Assembly (NCBI GenBank): GCA_963804055.1
Contig: CAWDOU010000005.1
Span: 558,001-622,000, forward strand
From: Bog-473 sp963804055
GTDB lineage: Bacteria > Actinomycetota > Acidimicrobiia > Acidimicrobiales > RAAP-2
DNA: 64,000 nt
Reading direction: 5' to 3'
The position numbers and the translations under genes are program-made. The notes under the pieces were generated by a model. The model made no database searches, was not told where the DNA came from, and saw only the letters and a program-made list of their open reading frames with translations. Position 1 is the stretch's first letter. Every line of letters starts with the position of its first letter. Positions 44,779-52,666 of the stretch are shown here, one piece after another.

Positions 44779-44838
44779 TGCAAAGTCCCAGTTCAGAGAT
44801 CAGGTCGCACGAGTCGGCCCGCTCCGGCTCTTTCGTGT

Positions 44839-44856
44839 TGCTACTGAATGCTACTG
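44839..44856. promoter_or_regulatory. Arm-type repeat pair (TGCTACTG x2) near attL
   Basis: tgctactg at 44839-44846 and again at 44849-44856, 10-base spacing, 60 bases inside the attL core and just before the integrase gene. The same heptamer pair lies about 105 bases inside the other two att copies. The pattern fits integrase arm-binding sites. Confidence 0.6.
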
Positions 44857-44898
44857 TTTTTTGACGTCCCCGCCGTAGGGCACAAGAGCAGGAGAGCC

Positions 44899-46065
44899 AT
44901 GAAGGGCCACGTACGCCGAAGAGGCAACTCTTGGGAGTTGCGTGCGTACGTCGGAGCCGATCCGACGACGGGTCGAGCTAAGTACCTGACTCGCACGTTT
45001 CGAGGTGGAAAGCGCGAAGCGGACGAAGCGTTGGCTCGGTTCGTGACCGAGGTCTCGGGCGGTGGACATGCGGCCAAAGACACCACCCTCAGCGAGTTGA
45101 TCCGTCGATGGCTCGACCTCGTTAGGGAGGACCTCTCCCCATCGACGGTTCGCGGCTACGAACGGATCATCCGCTGCTACATCGAGCCCGACATCGGGAG
45201 GGTCTCGCTCGCCAAGCTACGGACTGATCGGCTCGACCGCGTCTATTCGAAGTTGCGTGACGAAGGCGGGAAGGATGGCGGCCCACTCTCGCCGGCGACG
45301 GTCCGGCAGACCCATGCCGTCATCCGGAGAGCACTCAACCAGGCAATGCGCTGGGGCTGGATTGCGGCAAATCCGGCATCGCTGGCACGACCCCCTCGGG
45401 TACGAACGCAGGCTTTGCGTCCTCCTGAGCCTGAAGGTGTTCTCCGACTGATCGCCGAGGCGGAGCATGCAGATCCGGACTTGGCTTGCTTTTTGTTGCT
45501 TGCCGCGACCACGGGGGCGCGTCGAGGCGAGCTCTGTGCCCTTCGCTGGTCCGACCTCGACAAGAAGACCGGTGCTCTGACGATTTCTCGGTCGATCGTC
45601 GAAACCCAGAGCTCGACACTCGTCGAAAAGGATACGAAGACGCATTCGTCCCGTCGGATCGCTCTCGATTCCGGATCGATCGATGCCTTGGCGGGTCAGC
45701 GAGACCGTTGCCAGCGCAGAGCAAAGTCCTGTGGAGCGACGCTCACCGAATCTGCTCACGTATTCTCCGTCGATCCCGACGGCGGTCGCCCTTGGGTGCC
45801 CAACGAGGTGACCAAGCAGTTCATCAGAATACGGCGAGCCGTGGGACTGGATTCAGTGCGTCTCCACGACCTTCGGCATTTCACCGCAACTCGCTTGCTG
45901 TCGGAGGGCGTACCTGTGAGGACCGTGAGCGGACGTCTGGGCCACGCGAATGCTGCAACAACCCTTGGCGTCTACGCGCACTTCGTCGAGGAATCCGATC
46001 GAGACGCTGCAGAGAAAATCGGCTCGATACTGACCCCCAAATCTGACGGGCGTTCTCGCAAGTAG
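44899..46065 (+). CDS. int: Tyrosine-type site-specific integrase
   Basis: About 388 residues from ATG 44899, chosen because aggag lies just upstream; the frame also starts at 44848 without a ribosome site. N-terminal arm-binding domain (MKGHVRRRGNSWELRAYVGA), SAM-like core-binding domain (LSELIRRWLDLVREDLSPST), and catalytic domain with arginine in TTGARRGELCAL (about 208), HDLRHFTATRLL (about 323), LGHANAATTLGVYAHF with histidine and the nucleophile tyrosine (about 359). All catalytic residues are intact. It catalyses integration and excision at the tRNA-Lys att site 120 bases to its left. Lower GC than the flanking chromosome. Confidence 0.93.
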   Translation: MKGHVRRRGNSWELRAYVGADPTTGRAKYLTRTFRGGKREADEALARFVTEVSGGGHAAKDTTLSELIRRWLDLVREDLSPSTVRGYERIIRCYIEPDIGRVSLAKLRTDRLDRVYSKLRDEGGKDGGPLSPATVRQTHAVIRRALNQAMRWGWIAANPASLARPPRVRTQALRPPEPEGVLRLIAEAEHADPDLACFLLLAATTGARRGELCALRWSDLDKKTGALTISRSIVETQSSTLVEKDTKTHSSRRIALDSGSIDALAGQRDRCQRRAKSCGATLTESAHVFSVDPDGGRPWVPNEVTKQFIRIRRAVGLDSVRLHDLRHFTATRLLSEGVPVRTVSGRLGHANAATTLGVYAHFVEESDRDAAEKIGSILTPKSDGRSRK

Positions 46066-46318
46066 AGCAGCCGCTTCCGGAGGCCCCATTCGACATGTCC
46101 AGACCGTCTGTCTCATGCGGTTGTGTGCTTCTGAGCAGGACCTCCCGTCCAGGGCATTCACCAGTGTCTTGTCGGTTTCACCGATTGAATTGCCAATTCG
46201 GATTGCCAAGAGCGCCGGGTCAGGGCCGCTGCCGCCATTCCTCCGGGCTTTGTTCGCCGGTCCCCGAGCGAATTTGAGCCAGGGTCAGCTCCGGATCCTT
46301 TCGTCCAGATCACCCAAG

Positions 46319-47050
46319 TCACGACCGGGTTCCGCTGACGAGACGTTCGCGATTGAACATCGCCGAGACAAGGCGCCAACCGAGGCCGGCGAAGAGCAAC
46401 AGCGCTGCCACCAAGCCGAGGATCGAGCCAAGGGTTTGTGGGATGACGTTGAACAAGATCAATGCCGTCAGAATAAGTGGCGGGAAGCTGGCAAACGTCC
46501 CGAGCGATTGGGCCACACGCACATCGCTCGCTCTGGTCGAGACCGCAATACCGGCCCAGATCGAGCAGCTAGCCAGGAGCGGAGTGAACAAGAACAAGAT
46601 GAGCAGATGTGAACTCGTGAAGATCGCAGATGTCACGGACGGATGAGCGAATAATGCGCAAGCGAGATAAACAAGGAATGCCCCATACGAAATCACGAGC
46701 GTTGGAACAAGCACTGCAAGTGCTTTGCCGATCGCGAATTCCTCGCTGCGAATCGGCGTCGTGAGCACAGGTTCAAGGGTCCCCTGTTCGCGCTCCCCAA
46801 CGACGGAATATGAGGCGAGCGTGGAAGGGATCACGGCTGGTATGACCAGCATCAACAGCAGTTCTGCGCCAATCGAATTGGCGAGCTGAGTGCTCGACTC
46901 TGAGTGAGAGGCCGTGAAGACCAGGACGATGGGAATGGCGATGAACACGGCGGGCAGAATGACCATCGTCACGACGATTAACCGGTTCCGGCGGTATTCC
47001 CGAAGCTCCTTTTTGAAGATGGCGCGCGTGCGCGTCGTGCTCAACCTCAT
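46319..47050 (-). CDS. ABC-2 type transporter permease (NatB-like)
   Basis: About 243 residues. Opens TTRTRAIFKKELREYRRNRL, the ABC-2 amphipathic helix before the first membrane segment (LIVVTMVILPAVFIAIPIVL), with five or six membrane helices including LLLMLVIPAVIPSTLASYSV and the conserved VVGEREQGTLEPVLTTPI. Start overlaps the ATPase stop (ATGA 47047-47050). Together the pair would export a small molecule, sodium ions or a peptide. Confidence 0.86.
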   Translation of the reverse strand: MRLSTTRTRAIFKKELREYRRNRLIVVTMVILPAVFIAIPIVLVFTASHSESSTQLANSIGAELLLMLVIPAVIPSTLASYSVVGEREQGTLEPVLTTPIRSEEFAIGKALAVLVPTLVISYGAFLVYLACALFAHPSVTSAIFTSSHLLILFLFTPLLASCSIWAGIAVSTRASDVRVAQSLGTFASFPPLILTALILFNVIPQTLGSILGLVAALLLFAGLGWRLVSAMFNRERLVSGTRS

Positions 47051-48006
47051 TCGCCTTTCACCGCCGTCTGCTCGTCGATCAGCTCGAGATAGACCTCCTC
47101 GAGCGAATGTCGCGTTTCGACAAGCGAAAAGAGGTCGGCGTCAGCGCCAACGAGCGCTCGCGTGACCTCTGGAGCTGCAACCGTCGGATCAGACACGGAG
47201 ATGACGTAGACGCCGGCCCCGTCGAGACTCCAACTATCGACACCCGGCAGGCCGTCGAAAACGGTGCCTGGATCGGGTAGCGGATGACGCGTCTTCACCT
47301 CGATTGACTTATGGAATAACCGGTCGCGCAGCTCATCCGGCCGGCCAATCGTGCGGAGGGTCGTATTCAAGATCGCAACCCGGTCACACAGCTGCTCGGC
47401 CTCTTCGAGGCGGTGCGTGGTGAGAAAGATCGTCACGCCTTGCTGTCGGAGCCCATCAATCAGGTCGTGGACTTCATGTGCGGCAACCGGATCCAAGCCG
47501 GAAGTCGGCTCGTCGAGGAAGAGCACTGAGGGATCGCTGAGCAGTGCCCTTGCCAGACTGACGCGCTGTCGGAGACCTTTGGACAAGGCATGGCAGGGAT
47601 CATTGGCACGGTCGACGAGATCGACGGCACGAAGGGCGGCCTCGATGCGCTCATCGCCGTTGGATAGTTCGTAGAGACCAGCGAAGCATTCGAGGTTCTC
47701 GGCCACAGTGAGTCGGAGGTAGAGGCCGGGCGATTCCGGCATTATTGCGATCCGCTTGCGTATCTCCTCGTCGCTTCCGGAAGACAGCGGAATCCCAGCC
47801 ACTGTTGCCGAGCCACTCGTGGGCGCTATCAGTGTGCCCAATGTCCGCACAGTCGTCGTCTTGCCGGCGCCGTTGGGACCTAGGAAACCGAATACTTCGC
47901 CCTGGCTGACATCGAACGTGACATCGTCGAACGCGACCCGATCGCCGAAATGCTTTGAAAGGCGGTTGACTGAGAGTGCCGGAGCTCTACGCGATTGGTC
48001 ACCCAT
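47047..48006 (-). CDS. ABC transporter ATP-binding protein (NatA/DrrA-like)
   Basis: About 319 residues with a good ribosome site (gaggag). Walker A FLGPNGAGKTTTVRTLG, Q-loop IMPESPGLYLRLTVAEN, signature LSKGLRQRVSLARALL, Walker B SVLFLDEPTSGLDPVA, switch THRLEEAE are intact. A C-terminal extension of about 90 residues (RHPLPDPGTVFDGLPGVDSW to LELIDEQTAV) is usual in DrrA/NatA-type exporters. It is the first gene of the exporter operon and divergent from the RHH-like gene at 48123. Confidence 0.9.
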   Translation of the reverse strand: MGDQSRRAPALSVNRLSKHFGDRVAFDDVTFDVSQGEVFGFLGPNGAGKTTTVRTLGTLIAPTSGSATVAGIPLSSGSDEEIRKRIAIMPESPGLYLRLTVAENLECFAGLYELSNGDERIEAALRAVDLVDRANDPCHALSKGLRQRVSLARALLSDPSVLFLDEPTSGLDPVAAHEVHDLIDGLRQQGVTIFLTTHRLEEAEQLCDRVAILNTTLRTIGRPDELRDRLFHKSIEVKTRHPLPDPGTVFDGLPGVDSWSLDGAGVYVISVSDPTVAAPEVTRALVGADADLFSLVETRHSLEEVYLELIDEQTAVKGE

Positions 48007-48057
48007 GAATCAGCTCCTCGGCGGTTCCGTTGGTGATCCGTGCTGTGATCGTAAATA

Positions 48058-48076
48058 TGATATCGTAATGCTATCA
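48058..48076. promoter_or_regulatory. AT-rich inverted repeat TGATA-N9-TATCA between exporter and RHH-like gene
   Basis: Arms tgata (48058-48062) and tatca (48072-48076) lie in an unusually AT-rich patch of the 116-base divergent gap. This is the natural place for promoters of both the exporter operon and the small DNA-binding protein gene, which could itself be the repressor. Confidence 0.4.
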
Positions 48077-48122
48077 CTTTAGCTGGCAGCTTCAAGCCAC
48101 GGGAATCGATATCGCTCAAACC

Positions 48123-48374
48123 ATGTCCGAACGGAAGAACCTCCTCCTCCGCATCGATCCGGCCGTTCATGATGCGCTTGCTCGTTGGGCAGCGGACGAG
48201 CTGCGGAGCACGAATGCACATATTGAAATGCTGCTGCGGCACGCACTCGATGACGCCGGTCGACTGCCCTCCAACACAGGTGCGATTCCTCTTCGCGGGC
48301 GTCCTCGGCGTAACGCGCAACGACCTGTCGTGGTCGAGAAATTGAATGCCTGTAGGGGCGATGGCAGGTGCTAG
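48123..48374 (+). CDS. Small ribbon-helix-helix-like (Arc/HicB-type) protein
   Basis: An 83-residue protein. MSERKNLLLRIDPAVHDALA, RWAADELRSTNAHIEMLLRH and ALDDAGRLP match the Arc/CopG ribbon-helix-helix pattern (beta strand LLLRIDP, helix HDALARWAADEL, helix STNAHIEMLLRHAL); the basic tail PLRGRPRRNAQRP would bind DNA. Similar proteins sit next to ABC-2 exporters in actinobacteria. It may be a stand-alone autorepressor or an antitoxin; no toxin partner is seen next to it. Confidence 0.72.
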   Translation: MSERKNLLLRIDPAVHDALARWAADELRSTNAHIEMLLRHALDDAGRLPSNTGAIPLRGRPRRNAQRPVVVEKLNACRGDGRC

Positions 48375-48880
48375 CACGGGTGTTGCCCGCCGTTCTTGAG
48401 GGCCTATAAGACACGCCGTCCGCTATCTTGTGGGGTAGCCCACGGCGTCGTACGGGCACCCCCCCTTGGCACTCGATCGCCCCGTCTCGATATGTACCGA
48501 TCGAGGAGGACTCCAGGGTTAGTTCGGCTCCGATGGCGTCCGCTGAAAGCCGCATCAATCGCCGTCTGCGGGGCGGTGACCGCTAGAGCCTGGGATTGTG
48601 GACCCACCGGCGTCCTCGGCGCCTCAGGTTCGGTTTGAGCTGTTCGTGGACGTGTCCGCCGAGAGGCGGTTGGATTCATGGTTCAGATGTGCTCACTTGG
48701 CAGCGAATGAGTCAGGTCGCTCCGAATCCGCCACGCCGGACGACCCCGTTCAACGAAGTCGATACGTCGAAGAATTCGACAGCTGCATAGAGTCACACAC
48801 TTGCACTGGCAGTGCTGAGCCGTCTCAGGTGCGCCGACAACGCGAGCGAGCAACCAAAGGGAAGCAGAAATGCTGCAGGT

Positions 48881-48903
48881 AGGCCGGCCGATCCGGCCGG
48901 CCT
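48881..48903. repeat. Perfect 9-bp inverted repeat (aggccggcc...ggccggcct)
   Basis: Arms 48881-48889 and 48895-48903 with a gatcc loop. A strong hairpin without a following T run; could be a terminator-like structure or an element end. No gene ends right before it. Confidence 0.5.
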
Positions 48904-49050
48904 GGTCCATTGTGTCCACCCGCATCCGTCCGGGCCGTCAAGGCACGGCGCCGACATGTCGGCACCTCGGCTCCGCCGGCCTGGACTGCCCTGGCGCGAA
49001 GCGGGTTGAGTCTTGGACCGCTCACGCGCCGCCAGAGCGCTGACCAGGGC

Positions 49051-49098
49051 TGTGGACATCGTTGTGGACACTTCTGTGGACACTTCTGTGGACATTCG
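49051..49098. repeat. 12-bp tandem repeat (tgtggacacttc), four units
   Basis: Units at 49051, 49063, 49075 and 49087; the two middle ones are identical, the outer two have substitutions in the last five bases. Not in a credible gene. Confidence 0.75.
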
Positions 49099-49139
49099 AC
49101 CACGGTCGAGCCGGCTCCCGAGGGTGGTCGCCGCGACGG

Positions 49140-49355
49140 TCACTCTGGCAGAGCGCCCGACAGCGATTCGACTAGGACCATCAGTGCGACCTTTGGGACC
49201 AGGCGCCGGCGACGGAGCCTGATGACGGGGAGCTCACCACGGGCGACGAGCTCGTAGGCGAAGGCTCTAGAGATACCGAGGAGCCGGGCTGCCTCGGCGA
49301 CGGAGTAGACGAGCCGATCGCTCGAGCCGGGTTCAGGAGAGCTCTGGCCGTGACC
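49140..49355 (-). pseudogene. Excisionase/MerR-type helix-turn-helix protein remnant
   Basis: A short minus-strand frame reads SDRLVYSVAEAARLLGISRA, FAYELVARGELPVIRLRRRR, LVPKVALMVLVESLSGALPE and stops at 49140. This is the typical HTH_17/excisionase sequence found with actinobacterial integrases. It has no ATG, GTG or TTG before an in-frame TAG at 49356-49358, so it has lost its 5' end or its frame. An excisionase for the island would be the natural original function (inference). Confidence 0.6.
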
Positions 49356-49435
49356 CTAGGTGCTCCAATGACCCGGGCCGGTCCCAACGTCCGTGGGCAT
49401 GTTCCGAACTCGACGCAGCGTGCTCGCTCGAGACG

Positions 49436-49823
49436 ATGGCGTACCGGGAACACGCCGAGGATCGGCCTCCGGTGTACCAGGACTACGCGGAGATCTGGCG
49501 TGCGGCCGAGAGAGTTGTCTACTCCCGGACCTTTCAGACCGTGTCTAGCCTAAGAACCCGAATCGAGCGCGAGTTCGACGCCGCGGCGATCGTTCGACTG
49601 AAGAAGAGCTCGCAAATCCGACATCTCCATCGGCGGAGCGGAGCTCGCCGGCCAGGCGATCGCCAAGGGACTGGTTGACGAGTGCCATCTTTGGCTCGGG
49701 CCGGTCTTAGTTGGTGGTGGCAAGCGTGCCCTTCCCGCCGGGGTCCACGCCGAGCTCGAGCTGTTGGACGAGCGCCGCTTTCGCAACGGCGTCGTATACC
49801 TCCGCTACAGCTATCAGGCCTGA
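49436..49823 (+). pseudogene. Dihydrofolate reductase-fold (RibD C-terminal) protein, truncated and frameshifted
   Basis: Two frames together give the C-terminal half of a DHFR/RibD_C-family protein: MAYREHAEDRPPVYQDYAEI, WRAAERVVYSRTFQTVSSLR, then after a frameshift near 49610-49620, DISIGGAELAGQAIAKGLVD, ECHLWLGPVLVGGGKRALPA, GVHAELELLDERRFRNGVVY and LRYSYQA before TGA 49821-49823. The first half (start of the fold with GKLIYS-type strand and the YGRRMYE region) is missing apart from a hint of LETMAYRE. Clearly decayed. Confidence 0.72.
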
Positions 49824-49963
49824 GCTGCCAGTCGGAAGCGCACCGGTTCCCCCGTTCGCCGGGAAGGTTGTTTCCCCCTGCGGCACAATGGGAAGCACCG
49901 ACCCGGTAAAGCGGCGATCGATTGCGCAGCTCGGGTACTGCCGAACCAACGCGGATCTTCCGA

Positions 49964-50281
49964 CTAGTCCTCGTGGCAGATGCCGTGCTGAAGGTCGAAT
50001 AGTTCGTGCTCCCGGCGGAATGCTCGACGCCCCATCAGGAACGCCACACAGAACACAATGCTGTTCTCGACGGCGTCGTAGAACAGCTCCACGGTCATAT
50101 GCGGCAGATCGGACAGGAGTCCAAGAGTGCGGTGCACATAATCGGCGTTTCCGGGTTGTTCACCAACCCAGGTGGGGTGACTTGAGAAAAACAATCCCAT
50201 CGCGATCCCGATGGCCGCGACCGTGCCGAGGATCACGTAGACGAACCAGACCCTGTTCTTCGACCGTGGCCTGACCGTCAT
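49964..50281 (-). CDS. Small membrane protein of unknown function
   Basis: 105 residues from ATG 50281, preceded on its strand by ggag. Two hydrophobic helices, VWFVYVILGTVAAIGIAMGL and ENSIVFCVAFLMGRR, enclose an outside loop with GNADYVHRTLGLLSDLPHMT and FYDAVENS. The C-terminal HELFDLQHGICHED is rich in His and Cys. I do not recognise the family. It is downstream of the aquaporin group on the same strand. Confidence 0.55.
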   Translation of the reverse strand: MTVRPRSKNRVWFVYVILGTVAAIGIAMGLFFSSHPTWVGEQPGNADYVHRTLGLLSDLPHMTVELFYDAVENSIVFCVAFLMGRRAFRREHELFDLQHGICHED

Positions 50282-50390
50282 GATTTCTCCGTCCAAAGAG
50301 GTGCCTGATACCTACATCGCTCGCGAAACCACACAACCATCACCCGAAGACACTCATCCGCAAACGACCCACCGGCGAACCATCGGCCAC

Positions 50391-50699
50391 CTACGCATTC
50401 CAAACCAGTTCGCAGCACTGATCCAGCAATTCCACGACGACGACAAGACCACGGACCGCTACGTCGAACGACGCCGGCATCGAATACGCCGATCCCACCA
50501 GGCGCTCTAGCCCCGTATAGGCGCTAATGAGCTGGCTCATGACCTCCGCCATGGATGTGTCCTCCGAGCGGCCGTCCCTACGGAACGGTGACTCTGTTGA
50601 GGTATGCGCGCTCCGCCACCAGGAACCTTCCGGCACAGCGCCAGGTCGATCGACCTCAACCGGTTCGCTCCGAACCGAGCTCAACAGCGATTCCGTCAT
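50391..50699 (-). CDS. Small hypothetical protein coupled to the aquaporin gene
   Basis: 102 residues, starting at ATG 50699 inside the aquaporin stop (ATGA 50696-50699). It reads TESLLSSVRSEPVEVDRPGA, DTSMAEVMSQLISAYTGLER, VRGLVVVVELLDQCCELVWN. The overlap, the frame length and the hydrophobic repeats of the C-terminal helix support a real gene. No family recognised. The same frame continues upstream only as a shadow of the aquaporin gene. Confidence 0.55.
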   Translation of the reverse strand: MTESLLSSVRSEPVEVDRPGAVPEGSWWRSAHTSTESPFRRDGRSEDTSMAEVMSQLISAYTGLERLVGSAYSMPASFDVAVRGLVVVVELLDQCCELVWNA

Positions 50700-51466
50700 G
50701 TCCGCCCGCCTCCCAGGACTCGATGCACACCCACCGCCGCCGTCGCCCCGATCACCGGACCAACGAGGTAGATCCACCAATCGGTGAATTTTGCGGCGAC
50801 CAGCATCGGACCCAGTGCCCGAGCCGGATTTACCGCCCCGCCGCTGACGGGCCCACTGACGAAAATTGCGCCCGCCAAAGCAAAACCGATTGCGATGGCC
50901 GACAACCCAGTCGCAGCGCTGGGGACCGACGCGACGAACACCACGATCGACGCGAGAGCGAATGTCACGATCGCCTCGGCGATCAGTGCCTGACCCACCC
51001 CGACTCCCCGCGCCGGGTAGGTGGCCCCCAAATTCGCGACGCTCCTTGCCCTGCTGCCGTAGAGCTTCCAAGCGATGAGGGCTGCAACGACGGCACCAAG
51101 GAGCTGGGACGCCACGTAAGGCGTGACACGCGCCCACCCAAAGCGACCATTGATGGCAAGCCCGATCGTCAAGGCCGGGTTGAGATGAGCACCTGATATC
51201 GGCCCGAGCGCCGCCACCAGGCTGGTCAGGACGACTCCAGCGGCAAGGGGCACGGCAAGCGAACCGTAGGGAAGCCCTGCGACTGGCCGAGCCAAAGAGG
51301 CAGCGATGACCGTACCGATGATGGTCAGCACCAAGATGCACGTCCCTATGCACTCAGCCAGAAGTGCTGGAGCCGCCCCTTCTTCCAACGAGTGGCCATG
51401 CAGACCCCGGGGAGAGACCGAACCGGCCGGGACCACATCGGCATTGGAAACCATCGCGTTGCTCAT
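50696..51466 (-). CDS. MIP-family aquaporin/glycerol facilitator channel
   Basis: About 256 residues with a good ribosome site (ggagg). Six membrane helices with the two half-helix NPA motifs: SGAHLNPALTIGLAINGRFG (about 95) and SGGAVNPARALGPMLVAAKF (about 215). An N-terminal extension of about 30 residues precedes the first helix (ALLAECIGTCILVLTIIGTV). It lets water or small neutral solutes cross the membrane. Arg after the second NPA is intact as in selective channels. Leads the small-gene pair downstream; upstream (on this strand) is the haloperoxidase-like gene 168 bases away. Confidence 0.9.
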   Translation of the reverse strand: MSNAMVSNADVVPAGSVSPRGLHGHSLEEGAAPALLAECIGTCILVLTIIGTVIAASLARPVAGLPYGSLAVPLAAGVVLTSLVAALGPISGAHLNPALTIGLAINGRFGWARVTPYVASQLLGAVVAALIAWKLYGSRARSVANLGATYPARGVGVGQALIAEAIVTFALASIVVFVASVPSAATGLSAIAIGFALAGAIFVSGPVSGGAVNPARALGPMLVAAKFTDWWIYLVGPVIGATAAVGVHRVLGGGRT

Positions 51467-51633
51467 AAGGCAACCTCCAAATCAAGACCGATCGAGCTAG
51501 AACTCGACCCGAGCCGACCTCCCGTAAGAACCGACCGACCAGACGCCGCCTGGAACAAGCGCATGCTTCGCACCAACCAAAGCACGACCCTCCGCCATCA
51601 GGCGGACGTCCGGTCGGTCAACGATCGCCCGGG

Positions 51634-52455
51634 TTAGCTCTTCAAGAAGGCCAACAGGTCAGCGTTGAACTGGTCCTGGTGTGTGGCAGTGAGGCCGTGA
51701 GGTGCTCCGGGGTAATAGATCTCTTGCACGTCCTTGATGAGCAGTGCGGACTTGTGTGCGGAATCCTTGACCGGGACGATCTGGTCGTCCTCCCCGTGGA
51801 GAACCAGAGTCGGCACGTCGATCTTCTTCAGGTCCTCGGTGAAGTCAGTCTCGGAGAACGCCTTGATGCTGGCGTAGGAGTTCATCTGACCCGCCTGCAT
51901 GCTCCAAAGCCAGAACTGATCCAGTTGACCCTGCGAAACTTCGCTACCGGGCCTGTTGGCGCCATAGAACGGCTTCGCCAGGTCCTGGTAGTACTGCGAC
52001 CGGTCGTTCCTCACCCCGGCCCGGATCTCGTCGAAGACCTCGATCGGAAGGCCCTCCGGATTGGTGTCGGACTTCACCATGATGGGAGGAACCGCAGAGA
52101 TCAGAGCTGCCTTTGCCACCCTCGACGTTCCGTGTCGTCCGATGTAACGGACGACTTCGCCTCCTCCGGTCGAGTGTCCGACCAGGGTCGCGTCCCTGAG
52201 GTCGAGCGCCTCGATGACGGCAGCCAGGTCGTCGGCGTACCCATTCATGTCGTTGCCCTCCGAGGGTTGACTCGACCGCCCGTGACCTCTGCGGTCATGC
52301 GCAACAGCTCGGAAGCCGTTTTCCACCAGGAACTGCATCTGGCCATCCCACGCATCTGCACTCAGGGGCCAGCCATGGGAGAAGGTCACGACCGGGCCAT
52401 TTCCCCAGTCCTTGTAGTAGATCTCGGTTCCGTCCTTCGTCGTGATGGTGCTCAT
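51634..52455 (-). CDS. Alpha/beta hydrolase of the non-haem haloperoxidase type
   Basis: About 273 residues with a strong ribosome site (aaggagg). Typical cofactor-free haloperoxidase/perhydrolase: DGTEIYYKDWGNGPVVTFSH, GWPLSADAWDGQMQFLVENG, HDRRGHGRSSQPSEGNDMNG, nucleophile GHSTGGGEVVRYIGRHG, acid in LVLHGEDDQIVPV, histidine in APHGLTATHQDQFNADLLAF. Members hydrolyse esters or make peracids. It is divergent from the LuxR-family ATPase gene, which may control it. Confidence 0.9.
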   Translation of the reverse strand: MSTITTKDGTEIYYKDWGNGPVVTFSHGWPLSADAWDGQMQFLVENGFRAVAHDRRGHGRSSQPSEGNDMNGYADDLAAVIEALDLRDATLVGHSTGGGEVVRYIGRHGTSRVAKAALISAVPPIMVKSDTNPEGLPIEVFDEIRAGVRNDRSQYYQDLAKPFYGANRPGSEVSQGQLDQFWLWSMQAGQMNSYASIKAFSETDFTEDLKKIDVPTLVLHGEDDQIVPVKDSAHKSALLIKDVQEIYYPGAPHGLTATHQDQFNADLLAFLKS

Positions 52456-52666
52456 CTGGTATCGCCTCCTTGGCGGTTAGCGGCTGCCGAATCAGGTGCC
52501 GACGTCCAGCCTCATTGTGAAATTGACTGTTGCTGCGCACATCCCGCGTTACGCGTAGTCCTGCCAGACGATCGACCTACGTGGGTCGGACGGGGGATCC
52601 ACCCCTGGTTTCGCGTGCAGCTCCTCAGGTACCATCACCCAAGGCGACGAGTTCGAGCGAGCGGCG

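Larger units (their letters stand above)
48375..49139. other. Non-coding or decayed stretch with repeats
   Basis: No convincing gene. A frame from GTG 48598 to 48882 begins like a glyoxalase-fold protein (QVRFELFVDV) but soon degrades, so it may be a remnant. The stretch also contains a palindrome at 48881-48903 and a 12-bp tandem repeat at 49051-49098. Confidence 0.5.

Noticed and set aside
44848..44898. Upstream start for the integrase
   Set aside because: No ribosome site; the arm repeats lie right here, and the family-like N-terminus starts at the ATG at 44899.
48598..48882. Plus-strand frame of 94 codons with a glyoxalase-like beginning
   Set aside because: Only the first 20 residues look protein-like; at most a remnant.
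50280..50510. Plus-strand frame of 76 codons
   Set aside because: Overlaps the coupled small gene on the other strand, has no ribosome site or recognisable motif.
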